In this document: piece after piece, positions 1 through 9,998 of the stretch
Layout: every line of letters begins with the position of its first letter
Position numbering within the stretch: the stretch's first letter is position 1
NCBI GenBank assembly: GCA_030847615.1
Contig: JAUMIR010000001.1
Coordinates: 69,825,501-69,889,500, forward strand
Source of the DNA: Gambelia wislizenii
Lineage: Eukaryota; Chordata; Lepidosauria; Squamata; Crotaphytidae
Direction: 5' to 3'
DNA length: 64,000 nt
Program-made: the position numbers and the translations under genes
The notes under the pieces: generated by a model
What the model was told of the DNA's origin: nothing
The model's input: the letters and a program-made list of their open reading frames with translations, nothing else
Databases searched by the model: none

Positions 1-237
1 GAAGTTGAGTTGGAGAAAAATGCTTATATCTTTAGCAAGAAGATTGAGGAGCCACTTGCATCTTATTACTGTTTCAAGCAGCCAAACTTATTATCTAAGT
101 TTTTTTTTAATTCTACCTGAAGACTACAGCAGAGAAAAGTGATCTGCCATCAAGAGGTAAATTATATTTTGTTTCATTGAACAGGATGTGGTTATTTGAA
201 GTACTTTGCTTGAAATAGCTAACATCAGGCTATAAGA

Positions 238-605
238 AAAGTCATGCTGGATCAGATTACATTGGCCAACCAGTTGCTTTTGGGAACTCCATAAGCAGGA
301 AATAAATATATTAGCACCTTCCTGCTCATGCTCCCCAGCAACTGAAATTCAATGACATATTGCCTCTGTTGTCAGAGGTAGCACTAGACACTGATGGCTC
401 CCTTTTCCATGATTTTTTTCTAATCCCCTTAAAGATCTCCAACTTGGTAGCCATCACTACATCTTGTGGACAAGACTCCCATAATTTTATCTTTTCTGAC
501 TCTCCCACCATTCTGCTTCATTGGATTACACCATGTTCTCAGGACAAAAACCATCTCCCTATCCACTTTCTTCATGCATGTGGCATCTTGACTCACCTTT
601 TCTAA
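238..605. repeat. Old CR1/L3-like interspersed repeat fragment
   Basis: The text from 'gctggatcagattacattggcc' through the segment resembling 'lead-in, cannot be reached by tools' type reptile repeats shares an ordered series of phrases with 55925-56135: a 'ctggatcaga' start, a 'cctgctcatg/cctgttcatg' block and a 'tattgcctc' block. This shared order is what I see. Assignment to a CR1/L3-like LINE end is inference from similar repeats in reptiles and turtles. The open frames over it (326-511 minus, 360-605 plus) look incidental. Confidence 0.5.
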
Positions 606-1009
606 GATAGAAAGCTCAGTTCATGCTGAACTGTAGAACTAACTGGTTCATTGTACAGATGCAAATAGCATAGAATGTTCCATTGAAAGGCATGTCATCT
701 CTTTGACACTGGAGCCTAGAGTGCTAGACTGGACATAAGGCCTGTGCAGCCTTGGAATAGTAATGGGGAAGTGGAATTAAAAAGGTCCTGAAATGCTGCA
801 AAATGGCCAATAGCACACCACCCATCCAGATCATTAGCCTTTTACCTTGGTCCACACCAGCCTAGGTGACCCATGGATGAACTTCACAGTGTCTGTGAAC
901 CAGGTGCAAAACAGTGTGATTTTTTTTCCAGTTTCCATCCTAGGAAGGCTGGTTCCTCACACTGTAAAAGCTACTGTTTCACACTTTATTTCATAAGCCA
1001 GTGTAGTGT
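606..1009. other. Non-genic stretch, nothing recognised
   Basis: No long ORF, splice-flanked coding block or clear repeat boundary was seen here. It is ordinary AT-rich vertebrate intergenic sequence. Confidence 0.5.
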
Positions 1010-1190
1010 AATAGTTAAAGAGTTAAACTAAAGGTTTAATCTACACTGTAGAAATAATGTAGAATCTTGGGATTTTTAGTTTTGTGAGGCACCAGCACTC
1101 TTTGGCATAGAAGGCTAAAGACCTTGTAAAACTACAAACCCCAGGATTCTATAAGATGGAGTTACAGCACTTAAAGTGGGGTGCACCCAT
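1010..1190. mobile_element. Palindromic MITE of the 'CTGTAGAAATAATG' family
   Basis: The segment contains 'cactgtagaaataatgtag' near its left end, then 'gtgaggcaccagcactctttggc', then 'aaaactacaaaccccaggattc' in the right half. The same ordered blocks recur at 22385-22546, 25960-26046 and 62468-62629. The halves are partly reverse-complementary, which indicates a foldback DNA element without coding capacity. The superfamily is not determined. Confidence 0.7.
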
Positions 1191-1261
1191 AATCTGAGAA
1201 GACTCACACTCAAACCACAGGTCAGTGAAGAGGTTCATTGAATAACCCTGGGCCAGTCATA

Positions 1262-1379
1262 CAGTGGGCCATTGGTATCTGCTTGGGCTTGGTGCCAGGA
1301 CCTTCCACCCCATAGATACCAAAATCCATGGTTGGTTGAATCTGTGGATGCAGAATCCATGGATACAGATGGCCAACTG
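1262..1379. mobile_element. pogo/Tigger-like MITE (118 bp), TA-flanked
   Basis: It is bounded by TA on both sides (1260-1261 and 1380-1381). The left end is CAGTGGGCCATTGGTATC and the right end reads as CAGTTGGCCATCTGTATC on the minus strand, so the termini are inverted repeats. TA duplication plus CAGT termini is the known signature of the pogo/Tigger branch of Tc1/mariner. It has no transposase and is non-autonomous. Confidence 0.8.
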
Positions 1380-1381
1380 TA

Positions 1382-2930
1382 CTCTCTTAGCATGACCTAT
1401 CTCACAGAATTCTTCTGAGCAAAGGTGCAGTTGTAATTTTTGAAGTCTAGGGACCCTTCATGATAGTTTCCACAGTTATGCTCACAAGGAGAGTCTAAAA
1501 CCACAGAGAATTGGTTTTGTTTCTACCAAGAGCAGGTGTTCTGTAAAGCTTTAGTTGTCCACTCAAACCAAGTCACTCCCAAATACTTTGAATCGCAACA
1601 TGAATAGTTCATAACAATACATTGTCACTGGAACAATCCTTTTTTTTTTTTTTAATCCCTAGAAACTATTGGGTGACACCAGGGTCCCTGCTTTTCAAAA
1701 ATTCCTGGTGGTTCACACTTGAGAGGCCTGGTTCTACTGTAACAATGGTCATGAGAACAAAATGGAGGAGGGACACCATGCATGTTCCTTGGAGGCAGGA
1801 TATAAATGTGACAAATAAGTGAAACAAAATAAATGGAGACTGATGAGGGAAACTGAGACCTCTATGAGGCTGAACAAGGCTTGGAAAAGATACTTTTTGG
1901 ACCACAACTCCCAGAATCCCCCAACCAGTATGGCCATGTGCCCCCAAATTTCGTCTTTTTACACTCTGATGCTGAACAGTAAAGAAAGGATAACAAGCAA
2001 GATGGATGTTTAAAGCAGCACCACAGACTCACACAGCATTGTTCTTGGGAAGAGATAAGTGACCAAAAGGTCCAGACCTGCTAATCCCAGCTCCCTTCAA
2101 TAGCTCTAAATCTATCACTAAAAAATTCAGCATTGATCTGTGAGAGAGGTGGGTGGCCCAAGGCATGAATGAAGCACTTCACTCTTAAAATAGCTGTGAG
2201 GCAAAACTGCAGAGTAAGAAAGGTGTCAGCAAACGTCAAGTGTAATTTACACACTTATACCAGGCCCTCCAGTCAGCTGCCTCATCTTGGGTGGTGCCAC
2301 TGGAGGCTAATTGAACCGTTATATCTCAAAATGATTGTGCATCTATTAGTACCAGTAGACTTTTAAAACTCTTGAGAGCACCCTTTTAATCAATGGCATG
2401 CTTTCTTTATCTTTTTATTTAACCGAAAGTAGTAATTTTATTATTCTGCCAAGATACAGTTCATCGGATCTAGTGACTGTGCAGATTACAACCCTGATTC
2501 AGCCCAGAGATTCTGTGCATTCCTATAAAGCTGTGCCAGGAATAACGAATCCCCTCCACACTGTCTCTATAAACATATTTGCAATTAGAATAAAATTAAG
2601 AAATCAAGGAATCCAGACATGTGCACAAATACATTCTGTCAACATAATTTATTCTCTAACATAAAATCATGGAAAACTCACTCTAAACTCTAAAATTATG
2701 TTTAATGGGGGCAAGGCGAGATTCTCCAAATGACAATATATTGCTGCAAGACAGGAAAAAGCTGTGATGACACTATTCATTTAATTAGTTTGAGTTTTCT
2801 ACTTTAAATGGCTACTTGAAGAGTCCTGGCTGTTTTGAGAAAGTGCAGATGGAATGCTCTGAAGCCAAAAAAATTAAACATGCACTTTAAAAAACGTTCA
2901 CAGTGGCAGAGATATACAAGAATTTGAAGT
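1382..2930. other. Non-genic stretch with small repeat scraps; part looks single-copy
   Basis: A poly-T run lies at 1638-1652. The block near 1900-1930 ('actcccagaatcccccaaccagtatggcc') resembles the middle of a hAT-type MITE seen elsewhere in the window. From about 2380 to 2930 I recognise no repeat family and it may be single-copy AT-rich sequence. ORFs of 60-93 codons here have no recognisable similarity and no supporting gene structure. Confidence 0.4.
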
Positions 2931-2931
2931 A

Positions 2932-3045
2932 CAGGTCGATCCCCGTATCCATGGGACAAGTATCTGCAGTTTCACTTATCCACATCTGGAAAAAATATGT
3001 CCTTTCTAGGCATTTTCTATGTCCTCCAACATGATTCTATGGACT
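2932..3045 (-). mobile_element. pogo-like MITE, truncated copy
   Basis: It starts at TA then CAGGTCGATCCCCGTATCCATGG, followed by 'gtttcacttatccacatc' and 'aacatgattctatgg'. These blocks match the minus strand of the complete copy at 18110-18327. The other terminus is missing near 3045. Confidence 0.7.
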
Positions 3046-3204
3046 GTATCAGATTAGCCCCTTTGAATGTTCTTTTGCCTCTGAGGAGCAAGACAACCAC
3101 TAAGAAACGGAAGAACAGTTTTTCTATTGTTCCACCTACATAAACAACGACATGGTATGGAGAAGGAACTGATAGAGCCCCACATGGCAGTTGCTGGAAA
3201 AGGA

Positions 3205-3450
3205 ACCTTCATCCAGTAGTGGTTAGTGGCTCCCATATCATTGGGGTGGTGAATCTGCTCTGGCTTTTAGTCCAATCGTTAAAGGAGCTATCCAATGTGC
3301 TGAACCTGTCTACGGGTCTGAGTTCAGGCTCATGGATTGTTCCTTTAACATTCATACTAAAACTCAAAGTGGATTCTCTGCCTACACTGACATGGCTGCC
3401 ACCGGCTGCTACTGTGTTCAGTGCTCTTCCTCCTGTCCTGCTCACAGCAT
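3205..3450 (+). repeat. Unclassified dispersed repeat, copy 1
   Basis: The series 'ggggtggtgaatc', 'ccagctttta-like', 'gtgctgaacct', 'gttcctttaaca' and 'ggagcc/ggctgcc' recurs in the same order at 36655-36860, so this is a dispersed element. No terminal repeats are visible and I cannot name a family. ORFs across it on both strands (3209-3544 minus, 3219-3461 plus) are not convincing genes. Confidence 0.55.
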
Positions 3451-4626
3451 GTAAAAACTGATCTGTGCTTTCCCTAATAGTGTGTGGTGGGGGAGGGGGC
3501 TCCCTCCTGTCCTCACAATGGCAGCTCTTTTGCACCTGCAGCATAAGTGCTCACAGGGGCACAAAATCCAGCTAAGCTCAGCAAGGGGAGGTAATTTGCT
3601 GAGTCAGTGTGTTCTTTCAGATCCCTCCCTTGCCTACTCCCCCAAGCAGAAATATCCCCTGGCCCATCAGTGACTTTGCAACTGACGTCTGTCCTCCTAA
3701 GGCTGATAACAGTGCTGTGGGAGGAAGATTATTTCCCGCGTCTTCTTACTGGCTACTCAAGGGAGCCAGCTCTCCACTCTGGCCCTGCTATCCCATCCAA
3801 TCAGGAAGCAAACGGGTCACTACTCAACTAGCACAGGCAATATTTTGCAAGTCACTGTAGGCCCAGACCTCAGCAGGAGAACATAACAATCACTGAGGGT
3901 CTTATTTGTTGTCTTCAGTAGTTCTAGGGTCAAGGAAGATTTACAAACTGCCATACATTTGAGTTCAGTCCTACATGTCTTCCCTATCCAACAGCTATGT
4001 AAGCCTTGGAGGAAAAACTCAGCAAAACACAATAATTAATTTAAGTCACTAATACTTCTTAAGTTACTTGATGAGCAGGACTGACACAGCCTCCCCTCCC
4101 CCCATTGTGTTAAAGCTGGACAATTGAGGGGGGGTATATATTGGCTACAACTGTTCCTTTCTTTCCTAGAAGTTCTCCAGGAACCAGCACAGCTGATCCT
4201 CATCCATGGACCACCACTTTGAGCAGCACTGATTTAAGCCATGGACCACTCAACTTCCAGACATAATCTGGGACAAAATGGGTGCAAGTAAGAAAGCAAA
4301 CAATTTCAGCAGTTTCGAACAGAGTGCCGTCTCAGTAAATATCTATCTGTTCAAGGGCTTATTTACCTCCTCTTCTTTGAACACAAATGTATGAATGTAT
4401 CATCCTCTGTGAATGTCTCATCCCCCAACAGTACTCTTTTTTTCTGCCCTGACCTGAGGCAAACAGGTCAGTCCTTATACAAAAGAATGAATGGGCACAA
4501 ATGGATACAAATCACAAATGGCCATCTTTAGGAGAGCATTCCAATGTCCCAGGATACTCACGCTTAAATCTGAAAACAGAGTGGGGAATCATATGGCTTC
4601 CTAGATATTGTTAGACAGGACGTCCA
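3451..4626. other. Non-genic stretch with hAT-MITE end fragment
   Basis: Most of this interval holds nothing I recognise. The segment 4180-4240 ('ggaaccagcacagctg ... ggaccaccactttgagcagcactg') matches one end of the hAT-type MITE that is more complete at 42632-42811. Confidence 0.45.
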
Positions 4627-5455
4627 GTGCTGAGGGATGTTAGGTGTCAGAGCACAAGAACATATGGAGCCCACAGGTTACTAACTTTTTTTCAAGAATA
4701 TCATGGGGGACCTTGTCAAAAAGCCTTACTGAAATCAAGATACACTACATCCACAGCATTCCCTTCATCTATCAAGTTGGTAACTCTATCAAAAAAAGAG
4801 ATAAGATTAGTCTGGCATGACTTGTTCTTGAGAAATCCATGTTGACTTTTTGTGATCACGGCATTCCTTTCTAAGTACTTACAGACTGTCCATTTAATGA
4901 TCTGCTCCAGAATCTTTCCTAGTATTGATGTCAGGCTACTGGACGGTAATTACTTGGTTCTTCTCTCCCCCCCCCCTTTTAAAGATGGGGACAACATTTG
5001 CCCTCTCCCAGTCTGCTGGGACCTCTCCTGTTCTCCAGGAATTCTCAAAGATTATTGACAGTGTTTCTGAGATTACTTCTGCCACTTTTTAATATCCTTG
5101 GATGAAGTTCATCTGGCCCTAGAGACTTGAATTCATTTATACTGGCCAGGTATTCCTGAACTACCTCTTTACCAATTCTGTGCTGTATTTCCCCTATTGC
5201 ATCATCTGTTCCATTTCCCCCAAGTTAAGCACTGCTCCCCCTTTGGGAGAAGACTGAAGCAAAGAAGAGGATAAGTAGTTCTGCCTTTTCTCTGTCCCCT
5301 GTAAGCCTTTCACCATCTTCTCCATGCAGCAGCCCTACCATTTCCTTGTTCTTCCTTTTGCTATGGACATAGCCAAAACAACAACGCTTTTATTGTTTTT
5401 AACCTCTCTAGCAAGCCTGAGCTCCATCTGTGCTTTAGCTTTTCTGACTTCCCCC
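4627..5455 (-). pseudogene. CR1 LINE reverse transcriptase, N-terminal half, decayed
   Basis: On the minus strand this holds the region between endonuclease and the RT core of a CR1-clade LINE. It can be matched block by block with the intact copy at 49199-51052: 'cttgtcaaaaagccttactgaaatcaagat' at 4712 is the complement of the segment coding the SKAFDKVPHD block there. Reading frames are broken by many indels. The copy stops at about 4627, inside the RT domain, so the catalytic FADD box, the C-terminal domain and the CR1 3' end are all absent. That is unusual, because LINEs normally lose their 5' rather than 3' end. A later deletion or rearrangement is the likely cause. Confidence 0.8.
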
Positions 5456-5707
5456 CTACATGAGCTGGTTATTTGAATTCTTCTTTGGTGATTTCTTCCC
5501 TTTTCCATTGCTTGTACATATCCTTTTGAAGAGCTCAGTTGAGAGTTCTTTCAACATCCCTCCTGGTGTCTTTAGACACCTGCCATTTTTCCTTCTCATT
5601 GGAACTGTTTGAAGTTGCGCCTTCAATATCTCACTTTTAAGAAACTCCCATCCCTCATGAACTCCCTTCTCTTTTAGTATTCCTGACCATGGAATCACCC
5701 CCAGTTT

Positions 5708-6451
5708 TCAGAAAACCGTAAGTTTTCTTAAATCAGCTTTCTTAAAGTCTAGAATGCATGTCTGACTATGCTTGGCTTCCCCTTTCCTCTGTATAACAAA
5801 CTCCAGAAGAATATGATCACTCCCCCCTAAGGATCCCACCACTTCCACTCCATTAACCAAGTCATCCCCATTGGTTAGGATCAGATCTAAAATAGCTGAT
5901 CTCCCTGTTGCCTCTTCCACCTTGTGGACAATGAAATTGTCTGCAAGGCAAGTGAGGAATTTGTTGGACCTTACATTCTTGGCAGAGTTGGACTTCCAAC
6001 AAATATCAGGATAGTTGAAATCCCCCATTACTACTACATCTCTCCTTTCTGAATGTGTGGTCATCTGTTCCAGGAAGGCATCATCCAGGTCCTCTGTTTG
6101 GCTTGGAGGTCTGTAGTAGACCCCCACAATGACATCCCTGCTGTTTCTCTCTCCCTTGACTTTTACCCAGATGCTCTCAACCTGGGTCCCAGGATTTAAA
6201 TCATGGATCTGTTCACAGGTGTAAACATCCTTAAAGTATAATGCTACTCCACCACTCTTCCTGTTTGGTCTATTTTTCTGAAATAGGTTATACCACTCTA
6301 TTAGTACATTCCAATCATAAGACTCATCCCACCAGGTTTCAATGAAGCCTATTAAATCATATTTGTTTTGCTGTGCTAAGAGTTCAAGTTCATCCTGTTT
6401 ATTTCCCATGCTCTGTGAATTAGTATAGAGACACCTAAGACCATGAGCCAT
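5708..6451 (-). pseudogene. CR1 LINE endonuclease domain (EEP fold), 247-codon open remnant
   Basis: The minus-strand frame encodes an apurinic-type endonuclease of the exonuclease-endonuclease-phosphatase family. This enzyme nicks the target DNA for target-primed reverse transcription in the nucleus. Visible motifs include NSQSMGNKQDEL near residue 12, ETWWDES near 38, YYRPPSQ near 112, GDFNYPDICW near 141, and GGSDHILLEF near 209, which carries the conserved S-D-H catalytic triplet. It is uninterrupted for 247 codons but lacks its connection to the RT. The sequence downstream (5456-5698 minus and then 4627-5455) continues the same element with frameshifts. Taken as one unit the element is dead. 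The open frame reflects moderate age, not host use. Confidence 0.9.
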
Positions 6452-6600
6452 TTCCCCTATCTGCCTTTTAATGGCTTTATTCCTCCCATTGTTGGGTTAT
6501 TGTGCTATTTGCCTTGTTCTCTGTATAACATTTGAGCTATTATCTCTAGCACAGGATGGACTCCTGTCTTCAAGGGTACTGTCTCCCTCCCCCATACAAC

Positions 6601-6845
6601 TCAGTTTAAAGCCCTCCTGATCAGATCTTTCAGACTCTTAGCAAAAACATTCCTGCCAACCGCTTTGAGGTGTAACCCATCCCTTGCCACAAGTCCACCT
6701 CACTGCATCCCATGGTCCAGGAAGCCAAATTGTTCCCAGCGGCACTATCTTATATGCCCTTGCAATTTTATATGCCCTTGCAATTTTAGTGTATGCATTT
6801 ATTTGCACATGAGAGAGATTTGCATCCTCTACTCCAGGGGTAGAC
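6601..6845 (-). pseudogene. CR1 LINE ORF1, C-terminal end (GDSL/esterase type)
   Basis: On the minus strand a short frame ends at a TGA (complement of 6601-6603) and reads VARDGLHLKAVGRNVFAKSL just before it. The DGLHL block is the D-x-x-H catalytic element of the GDSL/SGNH hydrolase domain described in CR1 ORF1 proteins. Upstream the frame is lost, partly through an 18-bp tandem duplication ('tatatgcccttgcaatttt' at about 6752-6786). The spacing to the endonuclease (about 150 bp) fits the ORF1-ORF2 gap of CR1. The rest of ORF1 is missing or unrecognisable. Confidence 0.75.
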
Positions 6846-7084
6846 AACTGTGGATTGAACAGGGGCCATAGTGGCCTCCTAGGAGACCTTGCAGGGCTGC
6901 ACCTCCCACTTATACCCCTACAAAAAATAATTTTGCCCCAAATGTCCCCAAACAACCCCCAACTGTCCTGATTTGGCAGGCACAGTGGCAACTACAGTAG
7001 CACCCCCATATAAGCTGATTTGCCATCCACTGATTGAATTATCCGTGGATAGTAACGGTGATGGGGTGGACAGGGGAGAGAGGA

Positions 7085-7450
7085 GATGGCTCTGGCACGG
7101 CTCTGGTGGCAGTGGTGGGGCATGCAGCAGTGGCGGAGGCCTGGGAGACTGTGGTGGCAGCACCCATGATGGCAGTGGAGGGGTGTGTGGCAGTGGCATC
7201 AGCAGAGGCCTGGGAGGCTGCAGCGGCAGCACGGATGATGGCAGTGGCATGGTGCATGGTGGTGGTGTCAGAGGAGACCTGTGAGGCCACAGCAGCAGCA
7301 TGCGTGATTGCAGTGATGGAGCATGTGGCAGTGGTGGAAGCGGTGGCTTCGGAGGCCTGGAAGGCCACAGCGGTGGCACACATTGTGGCGGTGGTGGGAC
7401 ATGCAGCAGAGGAGGAGGAGCAGCAGCAGCAGCAGCAGGAGGCCCAGGAG
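7085..7450 (+). repeat. GC-rich minisatellite, period about 70 bp
   Basis: The landmark 'gaggcctgggag/gaggcctggaag' recurs at about 7133, 7203, 7271 (as 'gagacctgtgag') and 7349, giving a period near 70 bp with imperfect copies. Three frames on each strand stay open for 100 codons or more because stop codons are rare in this composition. They give Gly/Ser-rich or Ala/Val-rich repeats. I do not regard these as genes. A GCA-triplet run closes the array at about 7421-7438. Confidence 0.75.
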
Positions 7451-7499
7451 ACCATGGCCTAGGCGAGCCATGTTGCAGTGGTGTCAGCCTGGGCCACGA

Positions 7500-7538
7500 G
7501 CCTCCCTCCCTCCCTCCCTCCCTCCCTCCCTCCTCCTC
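7500..7538. repeat. (CCCT)n microsatellite
   Basis: About eight uninterrupted CCTC units plus partial copies, inside the MITE at 6995-7621. Confidence 0.9.
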
Positions 7539-7814
7539 CAGGGCATTCGCTATTATCCGTGGAATTTACCATCCGCAAGGGAGCCCAGAACCAATCCCCC
7601 ATGGATGTGGTGGTGCTACTGTAATCCTCTCTTCTCACTTTTTGGCTGCTTTTAAAACATCCTGGTTTCTCTCACCTCCTCTCACTTTCCCCCACTGTCC
7701 TCATTTCATTTCAATTGGTGCAAACTGAGTTCAAAGTGCAAAAATAGTTTGCAGTCAATTACCTCAGCATAGAGGAAAACAGAGGCAAGGTGGAATCTTG
7801 CCCATGTTTGTCTA

Positions 7815-7885
7815 TCTGTTTGTTTGTTATGGGATTTATATCCCACCTTTCTCCCACGATGGGATTCAAGGTGGCTTACAATAAG
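7815..7885 (-). mobile_element. L2-like LINE 3' end fragment
   Basis: 'gggatttatatcccacctttctcccacgatgggattcaaggtggcttaca' is the complement of the L2-type 3' end found repeatedly in this window (for example 30180-30242 plus strand). Confidence 0.65.
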
Positions 7886-8263
7886 CCCTTCCCTCTAGGC
7901 TCAGGCAAAACCAAACTGCTACTGCCTCTCCTAGCTCTTCTTCTTCTTTAACAATTTGTGCTATCTTGACGACACTCTGGTGTTGCTTGGCTGCATATGT
8001 TCTAGTTTTCCTCTGAAATGTTGGGGAAGACATCATATTTCTGTTCCAGATCACTTCCTGTTTGTTGGCTGGTTGGTTTTTAAATACTCTCCTAGGCCTA
8101 AAATGGTCTGGGGAGGCATGGAAAATTGGCCCCCATGCTCTGTAGAGGGCATTTGGGGTAACCCTCATGGGGGTGGGGAGACTTGAACCCTAGGGGTGCT
8201 GGGGCACAGAAAAATGGCCTTGGGGGACACATGCAGCCCACAGGCCATACTTTACCCACCACT

Positions 8264-9130
8264 AATCCAACCCACTGCCAGCGCACAAATCCACACATAA
8301 AGAAAGAATAAGGGCCTTACCGCACTGTGAAGAAAACAGCAAAGCAGCTTTCGCAAATCTGTTTGCAAAAAGACATGGTTTTACTGCGGTCCCCCATGGG
8401 ACTGGAACAAAAGAAAGCCAGAAGAATGCCAACACCATGCGGCAAGGCAGCAGGAAAGATAGAACATTCCTGCTGCTTTGGCACTTTTCTTTGGTATGTG
8501 GTAAGCCCATAAGTCCTCCAATGTTACTGACGAAAATAGTTGTATGTTTGTTGCTCCTGAGATGAAGAAGTCACATAGCCCAAAGTACAGCAGTGGCCAT
8601 GCTGGCTGGGTATTTGAAGATTTTTAGTACAAAAAAGGTACATTTTCCAAGACCTCCTCCAGAAATGTTCATCTTTCTCCCACAGGCCTTATAATTATAA
8701 ACTCTGCTTCCACAAAGCAGGATTTCACAAGGCTGACCATGGAGAAACTAAGTTTCCTGGAAAACCCTGAAACTTTCTCTTTGCAAAATCATTTGGTTGC
8801 AGATCTGTGCTTGTCTCACAGCTACAGGGGTTTGTACATAGGTCTGGCAGGAACCCTTACAAACATTTGTGAAAGCAATTATACTGTGACAAGTGTTTGC
8901 TTTGTTTTTTTAAATCATGTAGTGACTAGAAATGCCAAATGCTTGGTCAACTAACCCAGGATGTTCTTGAAAAATGCTTGAAGAGAAGCAAGAAGCAAGA
9001 GACATTTCTTGCCATGGCAAAATTATACCCTCATTTTCCTCATTCAGTTGCCTGCTTGGCTTGAGTTCAGGATTCTGTGGTTCTAAAGCTGCTTCTTCCC
9101 AAGAAGTTCCAAGTTCTTGACATTGACTGA
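8264..9130. other. Non-genic stretch, nothing firmly recognised
   Basis: No coding similarity or complete repeat was seen. The ORF at 8910-9209 (minus) runs into the MITE at 9131 and is judged incidental. Confidence 0.45.
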
Positions 9131-9381
9131 GGAGATTATCAGACAGAAACGCAAAAAGCATCTGTGTCCCAGAATCTCCAGACCCGTCCCTGTCCTGACA
9201 CAATAACATTCCCCATCAGACTTACCTTATATCTGGTCCAAATTCAGCCCAGGAATGAAAGGAGCTCTAACAGAGCTCCATTCACTTCCTGGACTGAAAT
9301 CCCTCCTGTTCTCATGAGAAGATACGAACGCAGGAAATTCAAAAAGAAAAATAAAAAACATACAAAAAAGTTCACCAAAGC

Positions 9382-9383
<2 letters not shown>

Positions 9384-9418
<35 letters not shown>
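9384..9418. repeat. (CT)n microsatellite = LINE 3' tail
   Basis: About 17 CT dinucleotides immediately precede the LINE 3' end. All other copies of this LINE in the window also begin with CTCT at this point (22555, 46641, 58949), so the run is the element's own GA-type tail. Confidence 0.85.
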
Positions 9419-9421
<3 letters not shown>

Positions 9422-9804
9422 GGCTTTTCTTCACAAATGAAGATTCAGGAAGGACTCATCCCATGCTTTCTGCAAGCACGCTGATGACTAAAAAGGCCAA
9501 TCTGAGATAAACAAGTCCAGTTGCAGAAAGCACAGCAGAAGGTCTCCTTGGGTGATGTTTCTGGGTTGTGATTCTTTCTGTGTTGTCGTTTCTCTTCAAG
9601 ACTTGTTCGTCGTGAGTTCTCAAATAAGGCTGCAGCATTGTGGATAGTCCATCTCCATGCCTCCTGATGTGAGCCCAGGGCGGACCATTGTTGGTGATCA
9701 ATTTGGCCGAGCCTGAGATGTTGCTTCAGGGAGTCCTTGTATTGCTTTTTTGGAGCGCCCCTCTTACGCTGAGCCGTGGCGAGTTCACCATAGAGTACTA
9801 TTTT

Positions 9805-9998
9805 GGGGCTTAAGTAGAAACGACAACACAGAAAGAATCACAACCCAGAAACATCACCCAAGGAGACCTTCTGCTGTGCTTTCTGCAACCAGACTTGTTT
9901 ATCTCGGATTGGCCTTTTCAGTCATCAGCGCGCTTGCAGAAAGCGCAGGATGAGTCCTTCCTGAATCTTCATTTGCAAGAAAAGCCAGAGAGAGAAAG
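9805..9998 (+). mobile_element. 5'-truncated LINE copy nested in an older copy of the same LINE
   Basis: This 194-bp segment is in the opposite orientation to the LINE around it and equals the last ~190 bp of that family. It ends in 'gccagagagagaaag'. It is flanked by an 8-bp direct repeat ACTATTTT (9797-9804 and 9999-10006). At the corresponding place in the copy at 22553-23560 the host text runs uninterrupted through a single ACTATTTTTGGGAGG, which confirms an insertion with target-site duplication. Confidence 0.88.

Larger units (their letters stand above)
6995..7621. mobile_element. pogo-like MITE (627 bp) with internal minisatellite
   Basis: TA is present on both sides (6993-6994 and 7622-7623). 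The termini are inverted: CAGTAGCACCCCC on the left, and the right end GGTGGTGCTACTG is its near-exact complement. Second-tier sequence near both ends ('tatccgtggatag' and 'tatccgtggaatt') is also shared. This is the same general architecture as the smaller pogo-like MITEs in the window, but the middle is replaced or expanded by GC-rich tandem repeats. It has no transposase. Confidence 0.75.
6837..8263. mobile_element. Possible hAT-type MITE split by later insertions
   Basis: The left edge 'caggggtagacaactgtgg' and the right edge 'gcccacaggccatactttacccaccacta' resemble the two ends of hAT elements whose termini start with CAGGGGTnGnCAA. Between them lie the TA-flanked MITE at 6995-7621 and an L2 3' end near 7818-7880. 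No clear 8-bp duplication was found, so treating the two edges as one element is tentative. Confidence 0.35.

Noticed and set aside
7500..7538. CRISPR-like or regulatory repeat
   Set aside because: Simple (CCCT)n microsatellite in a vertebrate genome.
6973..7728. Overlapping 100-150 codon ORFs on both strands (Gly-rich, Ala/Val-rich, Cys/Leu-rich) as possible protein genes
   Set aside because: They come from a GC-rich minisatellite in a MITE, are open in several frames at once, and have no splice or family support.
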